Source: Oscillospiraceae bacterium
Lineage (GTDB): Bacteria; Bacillota; Clostridia; Oscillospirales; Oscillospiraceae
Length of the DNA stretch: 8,469 bases
Direction: 5' to 3'
NCBI GenBank assembly: GCA_902767395.1
Contig: CACXHI010000071.1
Span: 1 to 8,469, forward strand
The translations under genes were made by a program, and so were the position numbers. The notes under the pieces are model-generated. The model searched no databases. It was not told the origin of the DNA and saw only the letters and a list, made by a program, of their open reading frames with translations. This document shows positions 1 to 6,009 of the stretch, piece by piece. Numbering within the stretch: the stretch's first letter is position 1; every line of letters starts with the position of its first letter.

Positions 1-2
1 GG

Positions 3-440
3 GTGCGGTTTACCTTCCGGGATCATCAGGTTCGGTTTTGGCTGCGGGACGTGGGAAGCGTTCTGGAGCTGTACGTCTACAAGGCCTGCGTGGACGCCAA
101 GCTTTTTGACGACGTGCGTCTGAGCGCGATTGTGGACTGGGAGGCGGACGAGCAGCAGTCCGCTGTGACCAACGAGCTGGACGTGTTGGCAACGCGGGGC
201 ATTACCCCGGTCTTTATCAGCTGCAAAACCTGCGAGGTCCGCACGGAGGCGCTGAACGAGCTTGCGATTCTGCGGGATCGGTTTGGCGGAAAAACCGCAA
301 AGGCTGCGGTCGTCACCGCAGAGCGCGGCGGCGGCCCGATGCGCAGCCGCGCCGCCGAGCTGGGGATTCAGGTCATTGACCTGGAGGATCTGGCTGCGGG
401 CAGCCTCGCAAAACGAATCCGACGTCTGTTGGAAAGGTAA
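3..440 (+). CDS. Card1/Can2-like (DUF1887) nuclease, C-terminal part, truncated by window edge
   Basis: Partial gene: the frame is open to the left edge, so the GTG at position 3 is probably an internal valine. The 145 visible residues match the C-terminal nuclease half of the Card1/Can2 (DUF1887) family, whose full members are around 350-400 residues with an N-terminal CARF-like domain. A PD-(D/E)XK core is visible: a helix glutamate at residue 22 (VLELYVYKAC), the NELDVLATRG strand-turn with E58 and D60, and FISCKT with K75, followed by a helix and a final beta-alpha unit (VIDLEDL). In this family, Card1 and Can2 cut nucleic acid when cyclic oligoadenylate from type III CRISPR binds the CARF domain; other members sit outside CRISPR loci. 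The CARF half and any CRISPR genes would lie upstream, outside the window, so activation and substrate are not shown here. It ends 48 bases before the next gene on the same strand, with no clear terminator between. Confidence 0.8.
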   Translation: MRFTFRDHQVRFWLRDVGSVLELYVYKACVDAKLFDDVRLSAIVDWEADEQQSAVTNELDVLATRGITPVFISCKTCEVRTEALNELAILRDRFGGKTAKAAVVTAERGGGPMRSRAAELGIQVIDLEDLAAGSLAKRIRRLLER

Positions 441-444
441 AAAC

Positions 445-467
445 CGCCGCGTCAATCAGGCGCGGCG
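445..467. other. Perfect 7-bp GC hairpin between nuclease and lipoprotein genes
   Basis: CGCCGCG (445-451) pairs perfectly with CGCGGCG (461-467) around a 9-base loop. On the plus strand it is followed by an A-run rather than a T-run, so it is not a standard Rho-independent terminator for the nuclease gene. On the minus strand a GTTTTT tract follows it, but no minus-strand gene leads into it. It could be a weak terminator, an mRNA processing site, or a structure near the ribosome binding site of the next gene. Confidence 0.4.
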
Positions 468-488
468 TAAAAAACAGGAGGAAATATC

Positions 489-1493
489 ATGCGAAAAACA
501 TCTCTTTTCACTGCCTTGCTTCTGGTGCTCGCGCTCGCTCTGACCGCTTGCGCCGGCACGTCCGGCACGGACACGACTTCCGGCGCACCGGCATCGACTG
601 CGGAGACCGCCGGGAACGTTGCCAACTTCGGTTCCGGGGAACAAGTCGAGTCTGCCGCGACAACGGAAGCGCAGACCGAAGCTGCGGCCACCACCGACGC
701 CATCGTGGAAGACACGACCGAAGCCCCTGCGGAGGAACCCACCGAGGCCACCCTTCCCGCAAGCTGGTCCACGACCACCGGCATCGGTAAGGTCGGAATG
801 CTGCTTCCCGATTTCTCCGTCACCACCGCGGACGGAGAGACCTTCACCCTCTCTGAGGAGTTGAAGGATCACGACCTTGTTCTTGTGAACCTCTGGGCCA
901 CATGGTGCGGCTACTGCAAGATGGAGTTCCCCTATCTGGAGGAGGCCTATGAGGAATATAAGGATCGGATTGCCGTCATCGCGCTTTCCACGGAGTACAG
1001 CGACACCGCCGAGGTCATGCAGAAGTTTGCGAAGGAAAACAATCTGACCTTCCCGCTTGCGCAGGACGAAAGCTTCCGCTTCACCAGATGCTTTAACATC
1101 GAAGGCGTCCCCACAAGCATCCTTGTGGATCGCAACGGTCAGGTGGTCTGGACGAAAGTGGGCGCCATGCCCTCGACTCAGGCGTTCAAAGACGTGTTTG
1201 ACGAGTATCTGCCCAAGACCGAGCAGTACGGCGAGGTCAAGTACAGCGTTGTGGTCAAGGATCAGAGCGGCGAGCCGGTTCCCGGCGCGCTGGTGAGTTT
1301 CTGCACCGACGAAGCCTGCCATCCCATCACTGCGGATGAAAACGGCGAGGCTGTTTACGAGGCGGAGCTTGGCGAATATCACGTGCAGGTGCTCTCCCTC
1401 CCCGAGGGCTATGAGCTGGATGCTGCCGACGCGGAATTCAACATCGGAGCATGGAGCGGAACCACGACCGTGACGGTCACCAAGCAGGGATGA
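489..1493 (+). CDS. TlpA/ResA-like thioredoxin lipoprotein with C-terminal beta-sandwich-like domain
   Basis: Predicted extracytoplasmic thiol-disulfide oxidoreductase tethered to the outer face of the membrane. The start is ATG with AGGAGG at 476-481, seven bases upstream. Residues 1-20 form a lipoprotein signal peptide with lipobox LTAC, so C21 is the lipidated cysteine. A Thr/Ala/Glu-rich linker (about 22-95) leads to a TlpA/AhpC-TSA-type thioredoxin fold (about 100-245): WATWCGYCK active site with C140 and C143, and the cis-proline loop GVPTS (P208). A separate segment (about 249-334) resembles a carboxypeptidase-regulatory or SpaA-like prealbumin fold (DQSGEPVPGALVSF) and carries C272 and C277 in a CX4C arrangement, possibly a disulfide. 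The usual TlpA or ResA protein stops after the thioredoxin domain, so this tail is additional. It is first in a tight operon with a CXXC membrane protein and a polyferredoxin-thioredoxin fusion, suggesting its active site is kept reduced by electrons passed through the membrane. Partner proteins are not shown. Confidence 0.88.
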   Translation: MRKTSLFTALLLVLALALTACAGTSGTDTTSGAPASTAETAGNVANFGSGEQVESAATTEAQTEAAATTDAIVEDTTEAPAEEPTEATLPASWSTTTGIGKVGMLLPDFSVTTADGETFTLSEELKDHDLVLVNLWATWCGYCKMEFPYLEEAYEEYKDRIAVIALSTEYSDTAEVMQKFAKENNLTFPLAQDESFRFTRCFNIEGVPTSILVDRNGQVVWTKVGAMPSTQAFKDVFDEYLPKTEQYGEVKYSVVVKDQSGEPVPGALVSFCTDEACHPITADENGEAVYEAELGEYHVQVLSLPEGYELDAADAEFNIGAWSGTTTVTVTKQG

Positions 1494-1930
1494 ACGGAGC
1501 GAAAAAGGGACGGCAACTGACGGCGTGGCTTCTGACCGGCTTGACGGTGCTTCTGGCGGTCGCGCTTTGCTGGGCGGCGCTGGATCTCTGGCTGGAGGGC
1601 AGAGCCGTCCGGCAGACGGATCCTGCGGCTGTGATCTACAGCCCCGAGGCGGTTCGGGCCAGAGCGGGCAAGGTGCTTCCGGTGTTTCTTGCGTGGCTCG
1701 GAACACTCGTCGCCGCGATTTGCTTTGCGCCCCGGAACGGACGTCCTGTCTGTTCCCGCGTGCGAGAGGCGGCGCAGCCTGCTCCGACCCCGCGCAGGCT
1801 GCAATGGCTGCGCTTTGGGCTGTTTGCGGCTGCTGCCGTGTTGATCGTTCTGGGCGTTCTGAACGGCGGACTCCGGGACGTTCTGGTAAAAGCCGTCAAT
1901 CTCTGTACGGAGTGTATTGGACTTGGATAA
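1490..1930 (+). CDS. Three-helix membrane protein with C-terminal CXXC (CD1871A-type)
   Basis: A 146-residue membrane protein. I chose the ATG at 1490 because it overlaps the preceding stop as ATGA, which fits translational coupling; an in-frame ATG at 1451 lies inside the lipoprotein gene and adds charged residues without membrane character. Three hydrophobic helices are visible at about 11-34, 63-80 and 107-126. The C-terminal 40 residues (third helix, LGVLNGGLRDVLVKAVNL, then CTECIGLG with C139 and C142) match the small CD1871A family CXXC-motif proteins of Clostridia, which usually sit beside redoxin and 4Fe-4S genes, as here. Here that domain is fused behind two further helices that I cannot name. 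The CXXC lies at the extreme C-terminus just past a helix, suited to exchanging electrons or a disulfide with the neighbouring membrane ferredoxin or thioredoxins. That role is inferred from context; the family has no biochemical function known to me. Confidence 0.82.
   Translation: MNGAKKGRQLTAWLLTGLTVLLAVALCWAALDLWLEGRAVRQTDPAAVIYSPEAVRARAGKVLPVFLAWLGTLVAAICFAPRNGRPVCSRVREAAQPAPTPRRLQWLRFGLFAAAAVLIVLGVLNGGLRDVLVKAVNLCTECIGLG
1909..1919 (+). promoter_or_regulatory. GGAG ribosome binding site and TTG start of the polyferredoxin fusion
   Basis: GGAG (1909-1912) lies four bases before TTG at 1917 and ten before a second in-frame TTG at 1923. No in-frame ATG exists until well inside the conserved membrane domain, so translation must start at a non-ATG codon. 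Both candidates lie before the upstream stop (1928-1930), so the genes overlap by 14 or 8 bases and are probably coupled. Confidence 0.5.
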
Positions 1931-3434
1931 ACAAACATCGTGGTGGAGCCGTCATCGGCCCACAACCCGGCGACTGGTTCAGCTCTATACCGCCCTTCTG
2001 TACAATGCCCATCTCAAGGGCTTTGCCGAGGGGGAAATCTATACCGGGAAGAGCAAGGCCCTTTGTGTGCCGGGACTGAACTGTTATTCCTGCCCTGCCG
2101 CCGTGGGAGCCTGCCCCCTCGGCGCGCTGCAAAACGCCGTCGCCGCTTCCGCCAGCCGTCCGGCTTTTTACGTGGTCGGCGTTCTGCTGCTGTTCGGCCT
2201 TGCGTTGGGCCGCGTGATCTGCGGCTGGGCCTGTCCCATGGGACTGCTGCAGGAGCTCCTGCACAAGCTTCCCACCCCAAAGATCAAGAAGGGACGCCTC
2301 ACCCGCGCCCTGACTTGGGTGAAGTACGTTCTGCTGGTCGTGCTTGTGCTGGCGGTCCCGCTCTACTATGCGTTCCGGCGTGTTCCGCTGCCCGGCTTCT
2401 GCAAGTACGTCTGCCCCGCCGGGACGCTGGAGGGGGCGATTGCCCTGCTGCTGCACCCGGATAATAAGGCCAAGCTGGGGCTTTTGGGCGTGCTCTTTAC
2501 CCGGAAGTTTTTGATTCTGGTGTTGATTGCGCTGGCCTGCGTCTTCCTCTACCGTGCGTTCTGCCGATTTCTCTGCCCGCTCGGTGCGATCTACGGTCTG
2601 ATGAGCCGTTTGGCGCTGCTTGGCGTCAAGCTGGATCAGAGCCGCTGTACGGACTGCGGCGCCTGTCAGCGGGTCTGCCCGATGGATATCCGCAGGGTAG
2701 GGGACCGGGAGTGCATCTCCTGTGGAAAGTGCATTGGCGTCTGTCCCACCTCCGCCATCCAATTCCGGGCGGGGAAGGCCGTGCTCCATGTGTCGGATAC
2801 ACCGGCGGCGAAGACGGGAAAACGCGGTCGGCGCAATCTGGTGTGGGCGCTTGCGCTGCTTGCTTTGGTGGGCGTTCTCCTTGCGGTCAATCTCCCGGGC
2901 TCTGCGGAGACGGAGCCTGCCGCAACGACGCAGACGAGCGCCGAGACCGTGCAGACCACCGGCGGAGAATCGCAGACGACCGACGCGACGCAAACGACCG
3001 GAGCAGCCCTTCCCACCGGCTCTGAGCCGGGGCAGCGGCTCGCGGACTTCACGGTGGATCGGATCGGCGGCGGGACCTTTACCCTGTCCGAGCAGCGCGG
3101 ACGTTTTGTCGTGCTGAATATCTGGGCAACGTGGTGCGGTCCCTGTGTGTCGGAGCTTCCGATTCTCGAGGAATTTGCGAAAACGCATCCCGATACTTCC
3201 GTGCTTGCCGTCCACGCCAATCTCGTCACCGAGGATGTAGAAAAATGGCTCTCCGAGGCCTCGTATGCGCTGGACTTTGGAATGGATGGGGACGGAACCG
3301 TTTCCAATTTGGTCGGCGCATCGACAATGCTGCCGCATACCGTGATTCTGGATCGGGACGGAACCGTGCTCTATAACCGCCCCGGCTCCATTACGGCGGC
3401 CCTGCTGGAGGACTTTTACCGGCGCGCTTCTTGA
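1917..3434 (+). CDS. NapH-like 4Fe-4S polyferredoxin membrane protein fused to TlpA-like thioredoxin
   Basis: A 505-residue two-part protein. The N-terminal part (about 1-290) resembles NapH/CcoG/YccM-type 4Fe-4S membrane proteins: an unusual N-terminal cysteine set (C50, C56, C59, C66), hydrophobic helices near 83-100, 133-153 and 195-213, paired CX3CP motifs just after helices (C102/C106, C162/C166, C216/C220), and two ferredoxin motifs CX2CX2CX3CP at C244-C254 and C266-C276 for two [4Fe-4S] clusters. A fourth helix (about 308-326) crosses the membrane, followed by a Thr/Gln/Ala-rich linker (about 328-370) and a TlpA-like thioredoxin domain with WATWCGPC (C407, C410) and cis-proline MLPH (P473). 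This order puts the clusters inside and the thioredoxin outside, so electrons could pass from a cytoplasmic donor to external thiols. Separate NapH-like and redoxin genes are usual; the fusion supports a direct partnership. It ends just before a strong terminator. The TTG start is the least certain part. Confidence 0.85.
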   Translation: MDLDKQTSWWSRHRPTTRRLVQLYTALLYNAHLKGFAEGEIYTGKSKALCVPGLNCYSCPAAVGACPLGALQNAVAASASRPAFYVVGVLLLFGLALGRVICGWACPMGLLQELLHKLPTPKIKKGRLTRALTWVKYVLLVVLVLAVPLYYAFRRVPLPGFCKYVCPAGTLEGAIALLLHPDNKAKLGLLGVLFTRKFLILVLIALACVFLYRAFCRFLCPLGAIYGLMSRLALLGVKLDQSRCTDCGACQRVCPMDIRRVGDRECISCGKCIGVCPTSAIQFRAGKAVLHVSDTPAAKTGKRGRRNLVWALALLALVGVLLAVNLPGSAETEPAATTQTSAETVQTTGGESQTTDATQTTGAALPTGSEPGQRLADFTVDRIGGGTFTLSEQRGRFVVLNIWATWCGPCVSELPILEEFAKTHPDTSVLAVHANLVTEDVEKWLSEASYALDFGMDGDGTVSNLVGASTMLPHTVILDRDGTVLYNRPGSITAALLEDFYRRAS

Positions 3435-3440
3435 AAAAAG

Positions 3441-3496
3441 ATCCGCTATGACCGATCCGTAATACGGTCATAGCGGATTTCTTTGCTTGCTTTTTT
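3441..3496. terminator. Bidirectional Rho-independent terminator between convergent units
   Basis: A perfect 14-bp inverted repeat (3441-3454 with 3465-3478, 10-base loop) is followed on the plus strand by TTCTTT and a T6 run at 3491-3496. On the minus strand it is followed by CTTTTTTC, the complement of 3434-3440. It begins 6 bases after the stop of the polyferredoxin-thioredoxin gene and lies 16 bases beyond the stop of the convergent anti-sigma gene, so it probably ends both transcripts. Confidence 0.92.
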
Positions 3497-4610
3497 AACC
3501 GACCATATCTCCGCCCAGAATCTCCCCTGTATAGAGATCGACGTTTACCAGAATCTTGTCTGCGAACTCGCCGGAATTGTCATAGGTCAGCTTCCATGCC
3601 AGCCTGCTCACGGATGCGTATTGCAAATCAATCGAATCCGTCTCAGAGAAAAACCAGTTTGGCAGCGCGACGACCTTTTGGACAGAAACCAGCTTGTATC
3701 CGCCTACGAAGGGCAGCTTCTCTTCCACAAGCTGCTTGGCTTCCTCCTCGGTCAGAGGGACGTCCTCCGGCTGGTGGTCGTCGAGCAGAGGAACAAAGAA
3801 AACACGGCAGCCGGTTAACCGGCCGGATACCGGGTTGATACTGATGCGGACGCATTCATACCAGCTGTAGAGGCCGGGTTCGACCTCGCGGCAGAAGTCG
3901 TAGCTCCAAAATTGCTCGTCGTATTTCTCGCAGGATGCCATCTGATAGCCCTGAGAAACAGGCAGAGCTTCGTAGTATCGCCGCGCCAATGCGTCGGCTT
4001 CTGCCTGGGTACTGCACGCCTCGGTGCCGGAGAGTACCCAGTCGATCCCCGACATGCCGAGGAAAACGCCCCGCTCGGCGTCAAAGGTGACGGAAATCGG
4101 GGTGTCCTTCTGCGAGCAGGCGACCTCGACCTCCTCCCGATTCCATGCAAGGTGCTTCTGCCGCCGGACGGCGACCGTGGTTTGATCCACGTCTCCCACG
4201 CCCGCTTCCCTGAGAATTTCCAGTGCGCGATTTAAGAAGAATTCGTCCGAAAGCGGCGCAGCTGCTTCCGTCGAGGCCTCGCCGGTTCCTTCCGTGTTCG
4301 GGGCGCTTGTCCCTGACGGGATCGAATAGGTGCTCTCAGCGTGAATCTGAATGTTCCCGTTGCTTTCGTCCGGGACATACGGCTTCGGTTCGGGAAGCCG
4401 CCATTTGATAAAGGTTGCGTAACCGACGGTCAGAAGACCTGCAAGCAGGGCGAGGCTGGCGGCGATCAGCGCAGCGCGACGCAGCGCCGGGTGCTTTTGA
4501 TGCGAGCGGGACTGCCCGGCTTGTTCTGCGATCCTCTGCCAGATCCGATCCTCTGCGTCCGCAGGGGGCGCCGCCTTTTGATAAGCCTCGGGAATCTGAA
4601 ATTCGTTCAT
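3495..4610 (-). CDS. Putative anti-sigma factor: single-pass membrane protein with PepSY-like ectodomain
   Basis: Likely partner and inhibitor of the ECF sigma factor encoded just upstream. The 371-residue protein starts with ATG at 4610, seven bases after GGAGG, and overlaps the sigma stop as ATGA. It has a short cytoplasmic N-terminus (about 1-42, no cysteines, so not a zinc-binding ZAS anti-sigma), one membrane helix (about 43-66), a Ser/Thr/Glu-rich linker (about 75-120) and a large outside part. That part seems to hold three related alpha-beta units near 121-180, 195-262 and 276-371. The last is the clearest PepSY-like one: LTEEEAKQLVEEKL, then LAWKLTYDNSG, and a VNVDLYTGEILGGD ending. 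PepSY domains occur in envelope regulators and protease inhibitors, so the ectodomain may bind a signal or a protease. The anti-sigma role is inferred from gene order, topology and overlap; the N-terminus does not match an anti-sigma domain I recognise with certainty. Confidence 0.72.
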   Translation of the reverse strand: MNEFQIPEAYQKAAPPADAEDRIWQRIAEQAGQSRSHQKHPALRRAALIAASLALLAGLLTVGYATFIKWRLPEPKPYVPDESNGNIQIHAESTYSIPSGTSAPNTEGTGEASTEAAAPLSDEFFLNRALEILREAGVGDVDQTTVAVRRQKHLAWNREEVEVACSQKDTPISVTFDAERGVFLGMSGIDWVLSGTEACSTQAEADALARRYYEALPVSQGYQMASCEKYDEQFWSYDFCREVEPGLYSWYECVRISINPVSGRLTGCRVFFVPLLDDHQPEDVPLTEEEAKQLVEEKLPFVGGYKLVSVQKVVALPNWFFSETDSIDLQYASVSRLAWKLTYDNSGEFADKILVNVDLYTGEILGGDMVG

Positions 4611-5080
4611 ATTGTCCTCCCTTCCAGCAGCTTTTTGAGCTGCGCTCTTCCTCGGCGCAAATCGCTGCGAACCGTGCTCTCTCGTCGGTTCAACAGGCGG
4701 CTGATCTGCGCCACAGACTGTCCTTCATAGTAGAATAAGTAGATTGCGGCACGGTACTGCTCGGGCAGGGCTCGAACGGCGCTCAGCGTCTCGTCAATTT
4801 CCGGGGCAGGGGAGGCTGCGGTTTGCGCCTGCTCCAGAGGAAGCTCTTTGCGCCGCCGTCGACGCAGCTCGTCCCTGCAGACGTTCTTTGCCGTGTGAAT
4901 GAGCCAAGCCGTGACGTGCTCCTCGCTCTGATAGCCACGTTTCGCGCGCGCCAGCCGGAGAAAGGTTTCCTGCACCGCATCCTCTACGTCCGCCGGATTC
5001 TGAAGAAAGGTCAGGCAGACGTTCCACACCGTCCGGAAATTCGCCCGATACCGGGCCTCTAACAACTCCTTGCTTTGCAA
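4607..5080 (-). CDS. ECF-type RNA polymerase sigma factor (sigma-70 family)
   Basis: A 157-residue sigma factor with only regions 2 and 4, as in the ECF group. Region 2 covers about 9-78, with the core-binding DVEDAVQETFLRL (31-43) and a basic, arginine-rich stretch (74-78) at its end. Region 4 covers about 100-152: ALPEQYRAAIYLFYYEG, then the helix-turn-helix SVAQISRLLNRRESTVRSDL that reads the -35 element. The linker is Ala/Pro-rich. I use the TTG at 5080 as start because a nine-base ribosome binding site lies at the right distance and no in-frame ATG is near. It is co-translated with the overlapping membrane protein gene downstream, the usual sigma/anti-sigma order. Two TGCAAC/CGT promoter-like elements upstream suggest it drives its own transcription. 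The inducing signal and other target genes are unknown. Confidence 0.92.
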   Translation of the reverse strand: MQSKELLEARYRANFRTVWNVCLTFLQNPADVEDAVQETFLRLARAKRGYQSEEHVTAWLIHTAKNVCRDELRRRRRKELPLEQAQTAASPAPEIDETLSAVRALPEQYRAAIYLFYYEGQSVAQISRLLNRRESTVRSDLRRGRAQLKKLLEGRTI

Positions 5081-5083
5081 GCA

Positions 5084-5092
5084 ATCACCTCC
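5084..5092 (-). promoter_or_regulatory. Nine-base Shine-Dalgarno that sets the TTG start of the sigma gene
   Basis: On the minus strand GGAGGTGAT fully complements the 3' end of 16S rRNA. Its GGAGG core is seven bases before TTG at 5080, which fixes that codon as the start. A strong ribosome binding site with a weak start codon may tune output. Confidence 0.85.
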
Positions 5093-5116
5093 GTTGTTTC
5101 CTGCACAGGTACTCTT

Positions 5117-5145
5117 TATACGTTTGTGCGTCCGAAAAAGTTGCA
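5117..5145 (-). promoter_or_regulatory. Proximal ECF-type promoter candidate of the sigma/anti-sigma operon
   Basis: On the minus strand TGCAAC (5145-5140), followed by a T-run, is 17 bases from CGTATA (5122-5117). An AAC-containing -35 with a CGT-type -10 at this spacing is the usual form of ECF sigma promoters. Transcription would start about 30 bases before the sigma start codon, so the site fits autoregulation. Not tested. Confidence 0.65.
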
Positions 5146-5161
5146 GCGGCGAGCGCTTGTT

Positions 5162-5189
5162 TTGACGCCCAAGGATAGACTTTGTTGCA
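5162..5189 (-). promoter_or_regulatory. Distal ECF-type promoter candidate in tandem
   Basis: On the minus strand TGCAAC (5189-5184) is 16 bases from CGTCAA (5167-5162). It shares the exact -35 hexamer of the proximal element and has a CGTC -10, the commonest ECF form. The repeat of this pair in one short intergenic region makes chance less likely, though a single spacing difference remains between the two. Confidence 0.5.
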
Positions 5190-5290
5190 ATCTAACGGCA
5201 AAAAGAACCTCAAATGACGGACAAGTGGAGGAAAAAGGACAAAAAAAGCTGGTTTTTCTCTCCAAAATCCCACTTTTTTTCTGAAAAAGC

Positions 5291-5319
5291 TTGCAGATAG
5301 AGGAAACGTGTGGTATAAT
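5291..5319 (+). promoter_or_regulatory. Sigma-A-type promoter with extended -10 for the dCMP deaminase gene
   Basis: TTGCAG (5291-5296) is 17 bases from a perfect TATAAT (5314-5319), with TG one base upstream of the -10 (TGGTATAAT). The start site would be near 5326, about 26 bases before the ATG. This is a strong housekeeping promoter, divergent from the sigma operon. Confidence 0.88.
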
Positions 5320-5351
5320 GTGGCAAACTCTTTCGTTGGGAGTGAAAAGCG

Positions 5352-5840
5352 ATGGGAAGAATCGACAAAGAGAATTATTATCTGGACATTGCGGAGACTG
5401 TTCTGGAGCGATCTACCTGCGGCCGATCCCGGTACGGCGCGATCATCGTTCGGAATGATGAAATTGTCTCTACTGGCTACAACGGCGCGCCGCGTGGCCG
5501 GGAGAACTGCATTGACATCGGCTACTGTCTGCGCGACAAGCTGAGGATTCCCCACGGCGAGCGCTATGAGCTCTGCCGGAGCGTTCACGCCGAGATGAAC
5601 GCCATTATCTCTGCTGCCCGCAGCGAGTGTATCGGTGCAACCCTGTTTCTTGCGGGGCGAGACGCCAAGACCGGTGAGTATCTCGATACCGTGGAGCCCT
5701 GCTCCATGTGTCGCCGCGTGATTATCAATTCCGGCATCAAACGAGTCGTCATGCGCACCGGTAAGGATACCTATAACGCCGTCAACGTACAGGAGTGGTT
5801 CATCCACGACGACTCCATTCTCAACGATTACGAGATCTGA
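5352..5840 (+). CDS. dCMP deaminase (ComEB-like, zinc-dependent)
   Basis: Cytoplasmic enzyme that deaminates dCMP to dUMP, feeding thymidylate synthesis. The 162-residue protein has the cytidine/deoxycytidylate deaminase signature: substrate loop TGYNGAPRG (41-49), HAEMNAI with zinc ligand H79 and catalytic E81, and PCSMC with zinc ligands C117 and C120. The IDIGYCLRDKL insert and the C53, C59 and C75 positions resemble COG2131 (ComEB/T4 dCMP deaminase) rather than short cytidine deaminases. ATG at 5352 follows a GGGAG ribosome binding site (5338-5342) by nine bases. It is a one-gene unit with its own promoter and terminator, so its position beside the sigma factor gives no functional link. 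ComEB lies in a competence operon in Bacillus, but no competence genes are here. Substrate choice (dCMP over cytidine) is by family resemblance. Confidence 0.92.
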   Translation: MGRIDKENYYLDIAETVLERSTCGRSRYGAIIVRNDEIVSTGYNGAPRGRENCIDIGYCLRDKLRIPHGERYELCRSVHAEMNAIISAARSECIGATLFLAGRDAKTGEYLDTVEPCSMCRRVIINSGIKRVVMRTGKDTYNAVNVQEWFIHDDSILNDYEI

Positions 5841-5851
5841 ACGTGGAGGAT

Positions 5852-5895
5852 CAGACGGAGCAAGGACGTGAAACTCTTGCTCCGTCTGTTTTTTT
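5852..5895 (+). terminator. Rho-independent terminator after dCMP deaminase
   Basis: A perfect 13-bp inverted repeat (5852-5864 with 5876-5888, 11-base loop) is followed at once by T7 (5889-5895). It starts 11 bases after the deaminase stop codon. Confidence 0.95.
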
Positions 5896-5915
5896 GCCGG
5901 AAGTGAAAGATATGC

Positions 5916-5944
5916 TTGACTTTTTGTTGGGTTTCGTATATGCT
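5916..5944 (+). promoter_or_regulatory. Promoter candidate for the EIIC-like gene
   Basis: TTGACT (5916-5921) is 17 bases from TATGCT (5939-5944), with four of six matches to the -10 consensus. TATATG at 5937-5942 is an alternative with a short 15-base spacer. It follows the deaminase terminator, leaving about 60 bases of leader before the ATG at 6010. I see no riboswitch or anti-terminator structure in that leader. Confidence 0.5.
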
Positions 5945-6009
5945 GATGGTCAGTATTTGACAGATGGATGCGGTCTCAGGACAAGCGTCTGCTGCAGAAG
6001 GAGCGTATT

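Noticed and set aside
456..1706. Long minus-strand open frame opposite the thioredoxin lipoprotein
   Set aside because: Codon-bias shadow of the plus-strand gene, which has a lipobox, WCGYC site and strong ribosome binding site.
1896..3338. Long minus-strand open frame opposite the polyferredoxin fusion
   Set aside because: Product is rich in Arg, His and Gln with no recognisable domain, typical of the antisense of a GC-rich gene; the plus strand encodes clear cysteine motifs.
5225..5273. Imperfect A/T-rich hairpin upstream of the dCMP deaminase promoter
   Set aside because: The stem is bulged, mostly A-T pairs and lacks a gene to terminate; likely chance in a low-complexity stretch.
5085..5807. 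Minus-strand open frame of 240 codons antisense to the dCMP deaminase gene
   Set aside because: The plus strand has clear HAEMNAI and PCSMC motifs with its own promoter and terminator. The antisense product shows no domain and would run through the sigma promoter region.
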